Of a DNA stretch of 64,000 nucleotides, positions 1 through 9,460 are shown piece after piece. Every line of letters begins with the position of its first letter. The stretch's first letter is position 1. This stretch comes from Comamonas sp. KCTC 72670 (GTDB taxonomy: Bacteria > Myxococcota > Myxococcia > Myxococcales > Myxococcaceae), in NCBI GenBank assembly GCA_014656495.1, contig BNCN01000008.1, forward strand, positions 186,001 to 250,000, given 5' to 3'. The position numbers and the translations under genes are program-made. A model generated the notes under the pieces. It was given only the letters and a program-made list of their open reading frames with translations. It searched no databases and was not told the origin of the DNA.

Positions 1-2411
1 GGCAGGTGGCGGACGTCTTCGTCGGCTCCGAGGAGCCCCGCACGCTGGCGCTCTTCAACGGCAAGCAGGCCGTGGGCATCGACGTGCTCAAGGCGCGCGG
101 TTACAGCACCACCGAGGTCGCGGACGCGGTGCGTGAGCGGGTGCAGTCGCTCCAGCAGCAGTTGCCCGCGGGGGTGAAGCTCGAAATCGTGCGCGACGCC
201 GGTGTCCGCGTGGAGAGCGCCGTGCACAACGTGCAGTCCGCGCTGATTGAAGGCGCGCTGCTCACGGTGCTGGTCGTCTTCGTCTTCCTCAACTCGTGGC
301 GCTCCACCGTCATCACGGGCCTGGCGCTGCCGGTGAGCGTGCTGGCGTCCTTCATCAGCGTGTGGGCCTTCGGCTTCACGCTCAACACCATGTCGCTGCT
401 GGGCCTGACGCTGGCCATCGGCATCCTCATCGACGACGCCATCGTCGTGCGCGAGAACATCGTCCGCCACGTGGAGATGGGGAAGGACCACTACACGGCG
501 TCGCGAGAAGGTACGTCGGAGATTGGCCTCGCGGTGTCGGCGACCACGTTCTCCATCGTCGCCGTCTTCGTGCCGGTGGCCTTCATGTACGGCGTGGCGG
601 GCCAGTGGTTCAAACCCTTCGCGCTCACCATCGCCTGCGCGGTGCTGGTGTCGCTGTTCGTGTCCTTCTCGCTGGACCCGATGCTCAGCGCGTACTGGCC
701 CGAGCCGCCCAAAAAGGAGCGGCCGAACCTCATCACGCGCGTGCTGGACCGCTTCAACGCGTGGTTCGACCGGCAGGCGGAGCGCTACAAACACGTCATC
801 GCCTGGGCGCTGGACCACCGGCTCGCCATGGTGCTGGTGGCGGCGGGCTCGATGGTGGGCGCGTTGGCGCTCCAGGCCACCGTGGGCGGGGCGGGCTTCG
901 TGCCGGTGAGCGACCGCGCGGAGGTGGAGCTGCTCGTGGAGACGCCGCCGGGCTCCAGCCTGGAGTACACGCGGCGCAAGGTGGACGAGGTGACGCGCAC
1001 CCTGCGCGCCCACTCGGAGGTGGAGTACACGTACGCCACCATCGGCGTGCCGCTGGCGCTCAGCGCGCCCGGCGTGGACCAGGCGCTGGTGTACGTGCGA
1101 CTGACGCCCAAGGCGGACCGCGACGTCAGTCAGGACGCGCTGGGCGTCCAGTTCCGCGAGGAGATGAAGCGCATTGGCGGCGCCACCGTCTCCGTCTTCA
1201 CCTCCGGCTTCGGCGGTGCGTTCAAGCAGCTCCAGTACGAGCTGCGCGGACCGGACCAGCGGGTGCTCACGCAGCTGGCGGAGCAGGTGCGGAAGGAAGT
1301 GGAGCAGGTGCCGGGCGCGGTGGACGTGGGCCTGTCCACGCGCGGGCAGAAGCCGGAGCTGGAAGTGGAGCTGAACCGCGGGCTCGCGGGGCAGCTCGGC
1401 GTGACGGTGGGGCAGGTGGCCCAGGTGCTGCGGCCGGCCTTCGCGGGCCTGGACGTCGGTGACTGGGTGGACCCCATTGGCGAGACGCGCGAGGTCATGG
1501 TCCGGCTGGCGCCAACCGCCCGTGACAATCCCAATGACCTGGCGCAGCTCCCCATCTCCGTGGGCGCGACGCCGGAGGGCCAGCCCCGGTTGGTGCCCCT
1601 GGGCCAGGTGGCGGACATCCGCCGGACGCTGGGGCCCGCGCAGGTGACGCACCTGGACCGTCAGCGCGTCATCAACGTGCAGGCGAACGTGCAGGGGCGC
1701 TCGCTGTCGGAGGTGGGGGCGGACATCCAGAAGAGGCTGGACGGCGTGAAGCTGCCACCGGGCTACACGCTGACGACGGGCGGTGAGTCCGCGGACCAGG
1801 CCGAGGTCTTCATGCGCGTGTTCCTCGCGCTGGGCATGGCGCTGATGCTGATGTACTTCATCCTGGTCCTCCAGTTCGGCTCCTTCCTGGACCCGCTGGC
1901 CATCCTCATCTCGCTGCCGCTGTCGCTCATCGGCGTGGTGCTGGCGCTGCTGCTCACCGGCGACACGCTGAACCTGATGAGCCTCATCGGCATCATGTTG
2001 CTGATGGGCATCGTCGCGAAGAACGCCATCCTCCTCATCGACTTCGCCAAGGGGTCGCACGAGAAGGGCATGCCGCTGCGCGAGGCGCTCATCGAGGCGG
2101 GCCGCATCCGCCTGCGTCCCATCCTCATGACGACCTTCGCGCTGGTGGCGGGCATGGTGCCGGTGGCCATTGGCGCGGGCGAGGGCGGTGACTTCCGGGC
2201 CCCGCTGGGCCGCGCGGTGATTGGCGGCACGATGACGTCCACGCTGCTGACCCTGCTGGTGATTCCCACGGTGTACGAAATCCTGGTGGAGGGCCGGACG
2301 TGGGCCACCCGCAAGCTGCGCAAGCTCTTCCGCATGCGGCCGCCCGAGCCGCGCTCACACGGAGGCGGGCGCGGAGCGCCTCGGCCCGCGCCGCAGGCAC
2401 GGCACGAGTGA
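1..2411 (+). CDS. RND-family efflux permease, 3' part (5' end outside window)
   Basis: Inner-membrane proton/substrate antiporter of the resistance-nodulation-division superfamily, HAE-1/AcrB-like; it would export drugs or other compounds across both membranes with a periplasmic adaptor and an outer-membrane channel. The reading frame is open from the first bases, so the N-terminal ~240 residues of the usual ~1040 are missing. About 803 residues are visible. The proton-relay Asp pair lies in [10 protein letters not shown] (about 140 residues in) and the matching Lys in [13 protein letters not shown] in the second half. Hydrophobic segments flank a large periplasmic loop, as expected of the duplicated RND fold. 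The C-terminal tail is Arg/Pro-rich and looks disordered. Adaptor genes, if present, would lie upstream of the window. The substrate cannot be told from this part. Confidence 0.93.
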   Translation, partial: QVADVFVGSEEPRTLALFNGKQAVGIDVLKARGYSTTEVADAVRERVQSLQQQLPAGVKLEIVRDAGVRVESAVHNVQSALIEGALLTVLVVFVFLNSWRSTVITGLALPVSVLASFISVWAFGFTLNTMSLLGLTLAIGILIDDAIVVRENIVRHVEMGKDHYTASREGTSEIGLAVSATTFSIVAVFVPVAFMYGVAGQWFKPFALTIACAVLVSLFVSFSLDPMLSAYWPEPPKKERPNLITRVLDRFNAWFDRQAERYKHVIAWALDHRLAMVLVAAGSMVGALALQATVGGAGFVPVSDRAEVELLVETPPGSSLEYTRRKVDEVTRTLRAHSEVEYTYATIGVPLALSAPGVDQALVYVRLTPKADRDVSQDALGVQFREEMKRIGGATVSVFTSGFGGAFKQLQYELRGPDQRVLTQLAEQVRKEVEQVPGAVDVGLSTRGQKPELEVELNRGLAGQLGVTVGQVAQVLRPAFAGLDVGDWVDPIGETREVMVRLAPTARDNPNDLAQLPISVGATPEGQPRLVPLGQVADIRRTLGPAQVTHLDRQRVINVQANVQGRSLSEVGADIQKRLDGVKLPPGYTLTTGGESADQAEVFMRVFLALGMALMLMYFILVLQFGSFLDPLAILISLPLSLIGVVLALLLTGDTLNLMSLIGIMLLMGIVAKNAILLIDFAKGSHEKGMPLREALIEAGRIRLRPILMTTFALVAGMVPVAIGAGEGGDFRAPLGRAVIGGTMTSTLLTLLVIPTVYEILVEGRTWATRKLRKLFRMRPPEPRSHGGGRGAPRPAPQARHE

Positions 2412-2495
2412 GGGCTCGATAACGAAGTCACGGAATCCAGACGACAGGACGGTTGGCGCATCGCGCCAGGGGCCGTAGGGTCAGCCCTTTCCGCC

Positions 2496-4460
2496 ATGTC
2501 ACGCGCACTGCTGCCCGAAAATCATCATCGACTCGTCACCGAAGCCCTGGGCGCGCTCGACGTCCGCAACCTGGTGCTCAGCATCCACGACCCGAGCTTC
2601 CCCAGCCTTCCAGAAGAAGACACGGGCTGGGGCTCGCCGTACTCGGAGGGCGCCGCCCACTTCCTCGCGTTCTCCCAGGCGCTGGGCTTCAACGGCATCC
2701 AGCTGGGCCCGCAGGGGCAGGTGACCGAGTACAACGCGTCGCCGTATGACGGCACGCTCTTCTCGCGCAACCTCCTCAACGTGGCGCTCGCGCCGCTGGA
2801 GGCGCCCGAGCCGTGGGGCGCGCTGCTGCCCCCAGGCCGCGTGGCGTCGCTGGCCGCCAGCCGGCCCACGTCGCTCAGTCCGGGCGAGCGCTTCCGCCAC
2901 GCCTTCCGCGAGCAGGCCACGCTGCTGAATGAGGCCTGGCAGACCTTTCGCCAGAAGCACGCGGACCCGGATGCCTCTTCCTCCATCAAGGCGCTGGCCT
3001 CGCGCTTCGACACCTTCCGTCAACAGCACCGGGCCTGGCTGGTGCGAGACGCGCTCTTCGACGTGCTGTGCGAGGAGAAGCGGGAGCCGGACTGGCGGCG
3101 CTGGGCGGATTCGTTGGACGGGCGCCTGTGGAGTCCCCGTCCGGAGGAGGAAGCGGCGGCCGTCGCGCGCCTGACGCAGCTGGAGCTGCGCTACGCGGAC
3201 TCGCTGGATCGCTACGCCTTCTGTCAGTTCCTCGTCCATGCGCAGCACCAGACGCTCCGCGAGCGCGCGAGCGGCTGGCGGCTGAAGCTGTACGGCGACT
3301 TGCAGATTGGCCTGTCCCCGCGCGACGCGTGGGCGTGGCAGGGCCTCTTCCTGAGCACCTACCTCATGGGCGCGCCGCCCAGCCGGACGAACCCGGACGG
3401 TCAGCCCTGGAACTATCCGGTGATGGACCCGGACCAGTACTTCGAGGCGGACGACGCGGGGGCGAACGCCGGCAGCCGCAGCGGCCCCGTGCTGCGCTTC
3501 ATGAACGCGCGCATGGACAAGATGCTGGGCGAGTACGACGGCCTGCGCCTGGACCACCCGCACGGCCTGGTGTGCCCGTGGGTCTACCGGGCGGACCTGC
3601 CGGATTCACTCTGGGCCGTGCAGCACGGCGCGCGGCTCTTCTCCTCGCCGGACCTGCCGGACCACCCGGCGCTGGCGCACTTCGCGCTCGTCCACGCCGG
3701 GCAGGTGGACCGCTCGGTGTCGCGCTACGCGGACCGCTGGGTGAAGGACCTCACGCCCGAGCAGGTGCGCCGCTACAGCGTCCTCTTCGACACCGTGGTG
3801 GAGGCGGCCCGGCGCAACGGACGACAGGTGGGCGACCTGCTGGCCGAGGTGCTCAGCACGCTGCCGTATCCGCTGGAGCGCGTGCTGGCGCAGTACGGGC
3901 TGGGGCGCTTCCGGGTGACGCAGAAGGCGGACCTGGACAACCCGGCGGACGTGTACCGCAGTGAGAACGTGGGCCCCGATGACTGGGTGATGGTGGGCAA
4001 CCACGACACGAAGTCGCTGTGGCGCCTGGTGGCGGACTGGCAATGGAAGGGCACGCTGCGCGCCCAGGCGGAGTACCTGGCGTGGCGCCTGTGTCCGGAG
4101 CCCGAGGGCCGCGAGGCCTTCGCGCGCGAGCTGTCGACGCGTCCGGGGCTGCTCGCGCAGGCGAAGGTGGCGGACCTGTTCGCCAGCCGCGCGCGCAACG
4201 TGATGATGTTCGTCACCGACCTGCTGGGGATGCCGGAGACGTACAACACGCCGGGCACGGTGGATGAGCGCAACTGGACCCTGCGCGTGCCGCCGGACTG
4301 GGCGCGGCAGTACCGCGAGCGGCTGCGAGGAGACGCCGCGGTGAACCTGCCCGCGGCGCTCGCCATGGCGCTGAGGGCACAGGGCCCTCGAGCACGGAGC
4401 CAGCACGCACGGCTGTTGGAGGGACTGGACGCGCTGGCCCGCGAGCTGCGGGCCGGGTAG
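2496..4460 (+). CDS. 4-alpha-glucanotransferase (GH77), divergent amylomaltase
   Basis: Disproportionating enzyme that transfers alpha-1,4-glucan segments between maltodextrins, acting in cytoplasmic glycogen/maltodextrin metabolism. The three GH77 catalytic positions can be placed: nucleophile Asp353 in GLRLDHPHG, acid/base Glu451 in LAEVLSTLPYPLERV, and Asp504 in GNHDTKSLW. The text around Glu451 lines up without gaps with the usual AEDLG...FGL segment, but the Asp-Leu-Gly after the Glu is replaced by Val-Leu-Ser. At 654 residues it is near the size of bacterial MalQ. The ATG follows the RND stop by 84 bases. It converges on the AMIN-like lipoprotein gene with only 9 bases between the stops. 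A TreZ gene lies about 19 kb downstream, so both may feed from maltodextrin, but they are not linked. GH77 is secure; exact specificity is not. Confidence 0.85.
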   Translation: MSRALLPENHHRLVTEALGALDVRNLVLSIHDPSFPSLPEEDTGWGSPYSEGAAHFLAFSQALGFNGIQLGPQGQVTEYNASPYDGTLFSRNLLNVALAPLEAPEPWGALLPPGRVASLAASRPTSLSPGERFRHAFREQATLLNEAWQTFRQKHADPDASSSIKALASRFDTFRQQHRAWLVRDALFDVLCEEKREPDWRRWADSLDGRLWSPRPEEEAAAVARLTQLELRYADSLDRYAFCQFLVHAQHQTLRERASGWRLKLYGDLQIGLSPRDAWAWQGLFLSTYLMGAPPSRTNPDGQPWNYPVMDPDQYFEADDAGANAGSRSGPVLRFMNARMDKMLGEYDGLRLDHPHGLVCPWVYRADLPDSLWAVQHGARLFSSPDLPDHPALAHFALVHAGQVDRSVSRYADRWVKDLTPEQVRRYSVLFDTVVEAARRNGRQVGDLLAEVLSTLPYPLERVLAQYGLGRFRVTQKADLDNPADVYRSENVGPDDWVMVGNHDTKSLWRLVADWQWKGTLRAQAEYLAWRLCPEPEGREAFARELSTRPGLLAQAKVADLFASRARNVMMFVTDLLGMPETYNTPGTVDERNWTLRVPPDWARQYRERLRGDAAVNLPAALAMALRAQGPRARSQHARLLEGLDALARELRAG

Positions 4461-4469
4461 GGCACGGCG

Positions 4470-5201
4470 TCAGCGCTTCACGTCCACGACCAGGCGCGTG
4501 GGGTCACTCAGCTCCATGACGCGGTAGTCGGTGCGGGCCTTGGTGCCGAGCACCCACGTCACCTCGGCCTCGAAGTCGCACGTGCGCACGAGCTCCAGCA
4601 GCGTGGGCAGCTTGGGCTTCAGCTCGAGCGCGGCGACGGTGGCCCGGCCCTGGTCGTCATGGCCCCGCGCGGGCGTGAGGGTGACCTGGAGCGCGGCCTG
4701 ACCGGCCAGCGGCGCTTCGTCGCCCGAGCCGCACTGGATGACGGGCTTGTCCACGTACTCGAGCTGGTAGCCGGGCACCCGCGGTCCGTCGAACTCGAAC
4801 ACGACGCGGTCGTAGTCCGCGTGCGTGCCGGTGCGCACCGAGCGGAGCGTCACCGCCTGCCCGGGACTCCGCTTCAGCACCACGGGCGCGGTGGTCCACT
4901 CGCGGTTCTTCGGGTCCTCGGGCGGGACATCCGCGGCCGGCGCATCCACGGGGGGCACCGTGTCGCCGGCGGCGACTTCTTCGTCCCCGCTTGTCGCCGT
5001 GTGGACGGGCGGCTGGGCAGCGGCCTCGCCCTCGCGAGGAATGGTGCCCTCCGGGGGCCGGGTGGAGGGGATGCTCGGGGCCTGGGGCTGGGGCGCTGCC
5101 TCGGTGGGCGCCGCCGCAGGCTCCTCCTTCTTCGAGCATCCCGCCAGCGCGAGACACCCCGCCAACCACAGCGACGTCAGCCTGCGTCCAGAGCGTGTCA
5201 T
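4470..5201 (-). CDS. AMIN-like domain lipoprotein
   Basis: Predicted lipoprotein of 243 residues. The start is the ATG preceded by AGGAGAGGAACG, giving an N-terminus MTRSGRRLTSLWLAGC with the lipobox LAGC at about residues 18-21 (LALAGCSKKE). A Pro/Ala/Glu-rich spacer follows to about residue 110. The C-terminal ~130 residues resemble the AMIN-like fold (DRVVFEFDG early, PTRLVVDVK at the end), a beta-sandwich found in envelope proteins and in N-terminal parts of amidases and secretins, thought to bind peptidoglycan or partner proteins. No catalytic domain is attached, so a structural or targeting role in the periplasm is likely. It is convergent with the GH77 gene and divergent from the aminotransferase gene, and appears monocistronic. 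Confidence 0.75.
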   Translation of the reverse strand: MTRSGRRLTSLWLAGCLALAGCSKKEEPAAAPTEAAPQPQAPSIPSTRPPEGTIPREGEAAAQPPVHTATSGDEEVAAGDTVPPVDAPAADVPPEDPKNREWTTAPVVLKRSPGQAVTLRSVRTGTHADYDRVVFEFDGPRVPGYQLEYVDKPVIQCGSGDEAPLAGQAALQVTLTPARGHDDQGRATVAALELKPKLPTLLELVRTCDFEAEVTWVLGTKARTDYRVMELSDPTRLVVDVKR

Positions 5202-5392
5202 CGTTCCTCTCCTGTCAGCCCACCTGCTTCGGGCCCCGGGCCTTTCGTCTCGCACGGACAGCGGTCAGAGGGCCAGTGCCTCGACAAAAGTCCCCGGCGA
5301 ATGGATGACACATGATGGTGGGCCGCGACTATCGTCCGCGCCGCAGGCAGTCCGCGCGGCCCCTGACGCGCACGAACCGGAGAGCATCTCGC

Positions 5393-6697
5393 ATGGCCCC
5401 CCTCGATTTGACCTCGCTTCCCCGTCCCTCGAAGGACGACGCCACCGTGGGCACGATGGCGCGTGGCATCGTCGGCAGTGAAATCCTCCGCATCGCGGCG
5501 GAGATTCGCGAGCGGGTCGCCCAGGGGCAGAAGGTGTGCAACCTCACCGTGGGCGACTTCAGCCCGCGCGAGTTCCCCATCCCGGACGGCCTGCGAGACC
5601 ACATCGCCGCGGCGCTCCAGGCCGGAGAGACGAACTACCCCCCGTCGGACGGCGTGCTCGACCTCCGCCAGGCGGTGCAGCGCTTCTACGAGCGCTCGCT
5701 GGGGCTGAAGTACCCGCTGGAGGGCATCGTCATCGCGGGCGGCGCGCGGCCCGTCATCTACGGCACCTTCCGCAGCGTGGTGGACGCGGGCGACACGGTC
5801 GTCTACCCGGTGCCTTCGTGGAACAACAACCACTACGCGCACATGCTGGATGCGAAGAGCGCGGTGGTGGTGACGGACGCCGCGCGCGGCTTCATGCCCA
5901 CCGTGGAGCAGCTCGCGCCGCACCTGGGCACCGCGCGCCTGCTGTGCCTGTGCAGCCCGCTCAACCCCACCGGCACCATGATGGAGCCGGACACGCTGGG
6001 CGCCATCTGCGAGCGCGTGGTCGCCGAGAACCGCGAGCGCGAGAAGCAGGGCCGCAAGCCGCTCATCCTCATGTACGACCAGATCTACTGGGTGCTGAGC
6101 TTCGGCGGGGCGAAGCACGTCACGCCGGTGGCGCTGGTGCCGGAGGTCGCGCCCTACACGGTGTTCGTGGACGGAATCTCCAAGGCCTTCGCCGCCACGG
6201 GCGTGCGCGTGGGCTGGGGCGTGGGGCCGCCGTCCATCATCTCCCGCATGCGCGACGTGCTGGGCCACGTGGGCGCCTGGGCGCCCAAGGCGGAGCAGGT
6301 GGCGGTGGCGCGCTACCTGGATGACACCGCGGCGACGGGGGCCTTCCTGAAGGTGATGCATGAGCGCGTGGAGGCGCGGCTGGAGGCCCTCCACCAGGGC
6401 TTCACGCGGATGCGCGAGGCGGGCCTGCCGGTGCAGCACATCGCGCCCCAGGGCGCCATCTACCTGTCGGTGCGCTTCGACCTGGTGGGCAAGGGCGGGC
6501 TGCGCACCAACAATGACATCCGTAAATTGCTGCTGGAGAAGGCCAACCTGGGCGTGGTGCCCTTCCAGGCCTTCGGGCTCGACGCGGACACGGGCTGGTT
6601 CCGACTGAGCGTGGGGGCCACCTCGGTGAAGGAAATCGAGGAGGCCCTGCCCCGGGTCGAGGCGACCCTCCGCGAGGTGCTCGCCGCCGGGACGTAG
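5393..6697 (+). CDS. Class I/II pyridoxal-phosphate aminotransferase
   Basis: Cytoplasmic PLP enzyme of fold type I, 434 residues, aspartate-aminotransferase-like. The likely Schiff-base lysine is Lys264 in VDGISKAFAATG; the upstream YDQIYW segment supplies the Asp and Tyr that contact the pyridine ring, CSPLNPTG is the conserved Asn-Pro loop, and FRLSVG near the C-terminus carries the substrate-carboxylate Arg. The ATG chosen sits about 10 bases after a GGAGA ribosome-binding site; in-frame ATGs further upstream would add an Arg-rich stretch unlike the family. Amino-acid specificity cannot be read from sequence. It is divergent from the AMIN-like lipoprotein gene and has its own short upstream region. 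Confidence 0.88.
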   Translation: MAPLDLTSLPRPSKDDATVGTMARGIVGSEILRIAAEIRERVAQGQKVCNLTVGDFSPREFPIPDGLRDHIAAALQAGETNYPPSDGVLDLRQAVQRFYERSLGLKYPLEGIVIAGGARPVIYGTFRSVVDAGDTVVYPVPSWNNNHYAHMLDAKSAVVVTDAARGFMPTVEQLAPHLGTARLLCLCSPLNPTGTMMEPDTLGAICERVVAENREREKQGRKPLILMYDQIYWVLSFGGAKHVTPVALVPEVAPYTVFVDGISKAFAATGVRVGWGVGPPSIISRMRDVLGHVGAWAPKAEQVAVARYLDDTAATGAFLKVMHERVEARLEALHQGFTRMREAGLPVQHIAPQGAIYLSVRFDLVGKGGLRTNNDIRKLLLEKANLGVVPFQAFGLDADTGWFRLSVGATSVKEIEEALPRVEATLREVLAAGT

Positions 6698-6780
6698 TCC
6701 GCGCGACATCTGACCGCCGCGCGTGTTCCACGCCAGGGCTCCTGGGAATAGGTTGCCCGGGGCCTCGTTGGGCCGCTCAC

Positions 6781-8088
6781 GTGAATTCCTCCATGCTCAG
6801 GCGATTCGTGGACGTGCGGGACGCGGAGGTCGGCGCCGTCCGTTGGTCGTTCCTGTATTTCTTCACGCTGATGTGCGGCTACGCCATCCTCCGGCCCATC
6901 CGCAACGAGATGGGCACTGCGGGCAGCGTGAAGGGGCTGGACTGGCTCTTCACCGCCACCTTCCTGGTGATGCTGGCGGCGGTGCCTGCCTTCTCCGCGC
7001 TGGTGTCGCGCTGGCCCCGGCGGGTGGTGATTCCTCGCATCTACCGGTTCTTCCTCGTCAACCTGCTGGGCTTCTTCGTGCTGTTGAAGCTCGGGGTGGC
7101 GCGCGAGACGGTGGCGCGCGTCTTCTATGTCTGGCTGAGCGTCTACAACCTGTTCGTCGTCTCCATCTTCTGGAGCTTCATGGCGGACGTCTTCGCCAGC
7201 GGGCAGGGCAAGCGGCTCTTCGGCTTCATCGCGGCGGGCGGGACGACGGGGATGCTCGTGGGGCCCTTCCTGGTGGGCCAGCTCGCCGAGCCCGTGGGGC
7301 CGGTGAACCTCATCCTCATCTCGGTGGTGTTGCTCGAGGTGAGCGCGCGGTGTGTGCGCCGGTTGAGCGGCTGGGCCCAGGACGTCCAGCAGCAGCCCGC
7401 GGCGGCGCAGGGGCCGGTGGGCGGGGGCGTGCTCGCGGGGCTGCGGCTCATCGTGACGTCGCCGTTCCTGCTCGCCATGGGGCTGCAGGTGCTGCTCTAC
7501 GCGGCGACCTCCACGTTCCTCTACTTCCAGGAGGTGCAGCTCGTCGCCGCGCTCGGCACGGACGCGGCCAGCCGCACCGCGCTCTTCGGGAACATCGACT
7601 TCTACGTGCAGCTGGCGACGTTGGCGCTGCAGACGCTCGTCACCGGGCGCGTCATCTCCAAGCTGGGCCTGGGCGCGGCGCTGGCGGTGGCGCCGGTGCT
7701 GACGGGCCTGGGCTTCCTGGGGCTCGCGGCGCTGCCGGTGCTGGGCGTGCTCATCCTCTTCAAGGCGGTGCGCGGCGCCAGCCACTACGCGCTGGAGCGG
7801 CCGTCACGGGAGGTCCTCTTCACCACCGTGGACCGCGAGGCACGCTACAAGTCGAAGAGCTTCATCGACACGGTGGTGTACCGCGGCAGCGACACGGTGA
7901 GCGCGTGGCTCCAGGGCGGCCTCACGAAGCTGGGCCTGGGCCCGACGGGCCTGTCCCTGGCGGCGGTGCCGCTGGCCGGGCTGTGGCTGGCCGTGTCGCT
8001 GTACCTCGCGCGGCACCAGCGGCGGCAGGCGGAAGTGGCGCCCGCCGCGCTCGAGGCGTCCGTCTCCGAAGAAGCCGCGGTCCGTTAG
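6781..8088 (+). CDS. Npt1/Npt2-like (ATP/ADP translocase-type) transporter
   Basis: Polytopic inner-membrane protein of 435 residues with about 11-12 hydrophobic segments. The first transmembrane segment ends in a motif (YAILRPIRNEMG) that matches the LRP(I/L)R-D/N signature of the nucleotide-transporter (NTT/Tlc) family better than ordinary major-facilitator motifs, and the helix pattern agrees. Classical members exchange ATP for ADP in obligate intracellular bacteria and plastids; free-living bacteria carry distant relatives of unknown substrate, often annotated simply as MFS transporters. The GTG start used here is 12 bases before an in-frame ATG that is also possible; neither has a strong ribosome-binding site. 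The next gene, a Tat-exported oxidoreductase-like protein, follows after 51 bases in the same direction and may be cotranscribed. Confidence 0.7.
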   Translation: MNSSMLRRFVDVRDAEVGAVRWSFLYFFTLMCGYAILRPIRNEMGTAGSVKGLDWLFTATFLVMLAAVPAFSALVSRWPRRVVIPRIYRFFLVNLLGFFVLLKLGVARETVARVFYVWLSVYNLFVVSIFWSFMADVFASGQGKRLFGFIAAGGTTGMLVGPFLVGQLAEPVGPVNLILISVVLLEVSARCVRRLSGWAQDVQQQPAAAQGPVGGGVLAGLRLIVTSPFLLAMGLQVLLYAATSTFLYFQEVQLVAALGTDAASRTALFGNIDFYVQLATLALQTLVTGRVISKLGLGAALAVAPVLTGLGFLGLAALPVLGVLILFKAVRGASHYALERPSREVLFTTVDREARYKSKSFIDTVVYRGSDTVSAWLQGGLTKLGLGPTGLSLAAVPLAGLWLAVSLYLARHQRRQAEVAPAALEASVSEEAAVR

Positions 8089-8139
8089 CGGCGCCCACCT
8101 TCCCATGCAGTTCGTCCACACCCGCAGGAGGAATCCCGA

Positions 8140-9315
8140 ATGACGCTGTCTCGCAGGAGAGTGATTCAGGGAGCGGCCGCGTTCGGCTCGCTCTGGGCCA
8201 TGGGCTGTGCCACTCCGGGCGCGTCTGGCGCTGGCGCGACGTCCACGCAAGGTCAGGGCGAGCAGGCCTCCGCGCCCGCCGCGCCGCTGCGCATCCTCAT
8301 CCTGGGAGGCACCGCGTTCCTGGGGCCGGCGCTGGTGGAGTTCGCGCGCGGCCGGGGCCACACCGTCACGCTCTTCAACCGCGGCAAGACGAACCCGGGC
8401 CTCTTCCCGGACGTGGAGAAGCTCACCGGCGACCGCGACCCGAACAAGGGCGAAGGCCTGAAGGCGCTGCAGGGCCGCACGTGGGACGTGGTGGTGGACA
8501 CCTCCGGCTATGTCCCCCGCGTCGTCCGGGCCTCCGCCGAGCTGCTGGCGCCCCACGTCCAGCACTACACCTTCGTGTCCTCCATCTCCGTCTACAAGGA
8601 GATGTCCAAGCAGAACCTGGACGAGACGGCGGCGGTCGCCACCGTCGACGACCCGGCGACCGAGGAGGTGATGAAGCACTATGGCGCCCTCAAGGCCCTC
8701 TGCGAGCAGGCCGCCGAGGCCGCGATGCCGGGCCGCGTCCTCAACGTGCGCCCGGGGCTCATCGTCGGGCCGGATGACTCGTCCGACCGCTTCACCTACT
8801 GGCCGGTTCGCGTGGCCCGGGGCGGCGAGGTCCTGGCGCCCGGTGACGGCTTGGACCCGGTGCAGTTCATCGACGCGCGGGACCTGGCCGCGTGGATCAT
8901 CCTCTCCGTGGAGCGCAAGACGACGGGAATCTTCAACGCCACCGGGCCCCGCCAGGACCAGCTGATGCGGGACTTCCTGGAGACGGCCAAGACGGCGCTG
9001 GGCAGCGACGCGCGCTTCACCTGGGTGGACAGCGAGTTCCTGACGAAGCACAAGGTGGAGGCCTGGTCGGACCTGCCCTCCTGGATGCCGCGGACCAGTG
9101 AAGAGGGCGGCGTCTGCAAGGTGAGCATCGCCAAGGCGCTGGCCGCGGGCCTCACGTTCCGCCCCGTGGCGGACACCCTGCGCGACACGCTGGCCTGGTT
9201 CAGGACGCTGCCCCCCGAGCGGCAGGCGAAGCTGCGAGCCGGCATCTCCGCCGAGCGCGAACGCGAAGTGCTGGCCGCGTGGCACCAGTCGCGGGGCAAC
9301 GCCACGGCGGGCTGA
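8140..9315 (+). CDS. Tat-exported NAD-dependent epimerase/dehydratase-like lipoprotein
   Basis: Extended short-chain dehydrogenase/reductase fold, 391 residues. The N-terminus carries a twin-arginine motif (SRRRVIQGAAAFG) followed by a lipobox-like MGC, so the protein is probably exported folded and lipid-anchored. The mature part starts with the dinucleotide-binding Gly motif ILGGTAFLGPAL (about residues 50-61). The family Tyr-x3-Lys is seen as YGALKALCE near residue 181. Later segments (VQFIDARDLA) are typical of NAD-dependent epimerases that handle nucleotide sugars or mRNA-binding plastid-type relatives. The start follows a strong AGGAGGAATCCCGA site. An exported NAD(P)-binding enzyme is uncommon. 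It lies 51 bases after the transporter gene. Confidence 0.8.
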   Translation: MTLSRRRVIQGAAAFGSLWAMGCATPGASGAGATSTQGQGEQASAPAAPLRILILGGTAFLGPALVEFARGRGHTVTLFNRGKTNPGLFPDVEKLTGDRDPNKGEGLKALQGRTWDVVVDTSGYVPRVVRASAELLAPHVQHYTFVSSISVYKEMSKQNLDETAAVATVDDPATEEVMKHYGALKALCEQAAEAAMPGRVLNVRPGLIVGPDDSSDRFTYWPVRVARGGEVLAPGDGLDPVQFIDARDLAAWIILSVERKTTGIFNATGPRQDQLMRDFLETAKTALGSDARFTWVDSEFLTKHKVEAWSDLPSWMPRTSEEGGVCKVSIAKALAAGLTFRPVADTLRDTLAWFRTLPPERQAKLRAGISAEREREVLAAWHQSRGNATAG

Positions 9316-9323
9316 GCGGACGT

Positions 9324-9339
9324 CCGGGCACAGGCCCGG
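9324..9339 (+). terminator. Short GC-rich hairpin after the epimerase gene
   Basis: CCGGGC, four-base loop, GCCCGG, nine bases after the stop of the epimerase-like gene. No T-tract follows, so termination activity is only a suggestion. Confidence 0.3.
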
Positions 9340-9460
9340 GAGGCAGGGTGGAGGGCCGCGCGTGAAGCCGCTTCACGCGCGCGCCTACATTGCTTCCAGG
9401 AAGGCGGGTTTGGCAGGAGTGGGTGGGTACTGCTGCTGGCCGCCCGAGGGACGCTCCACG

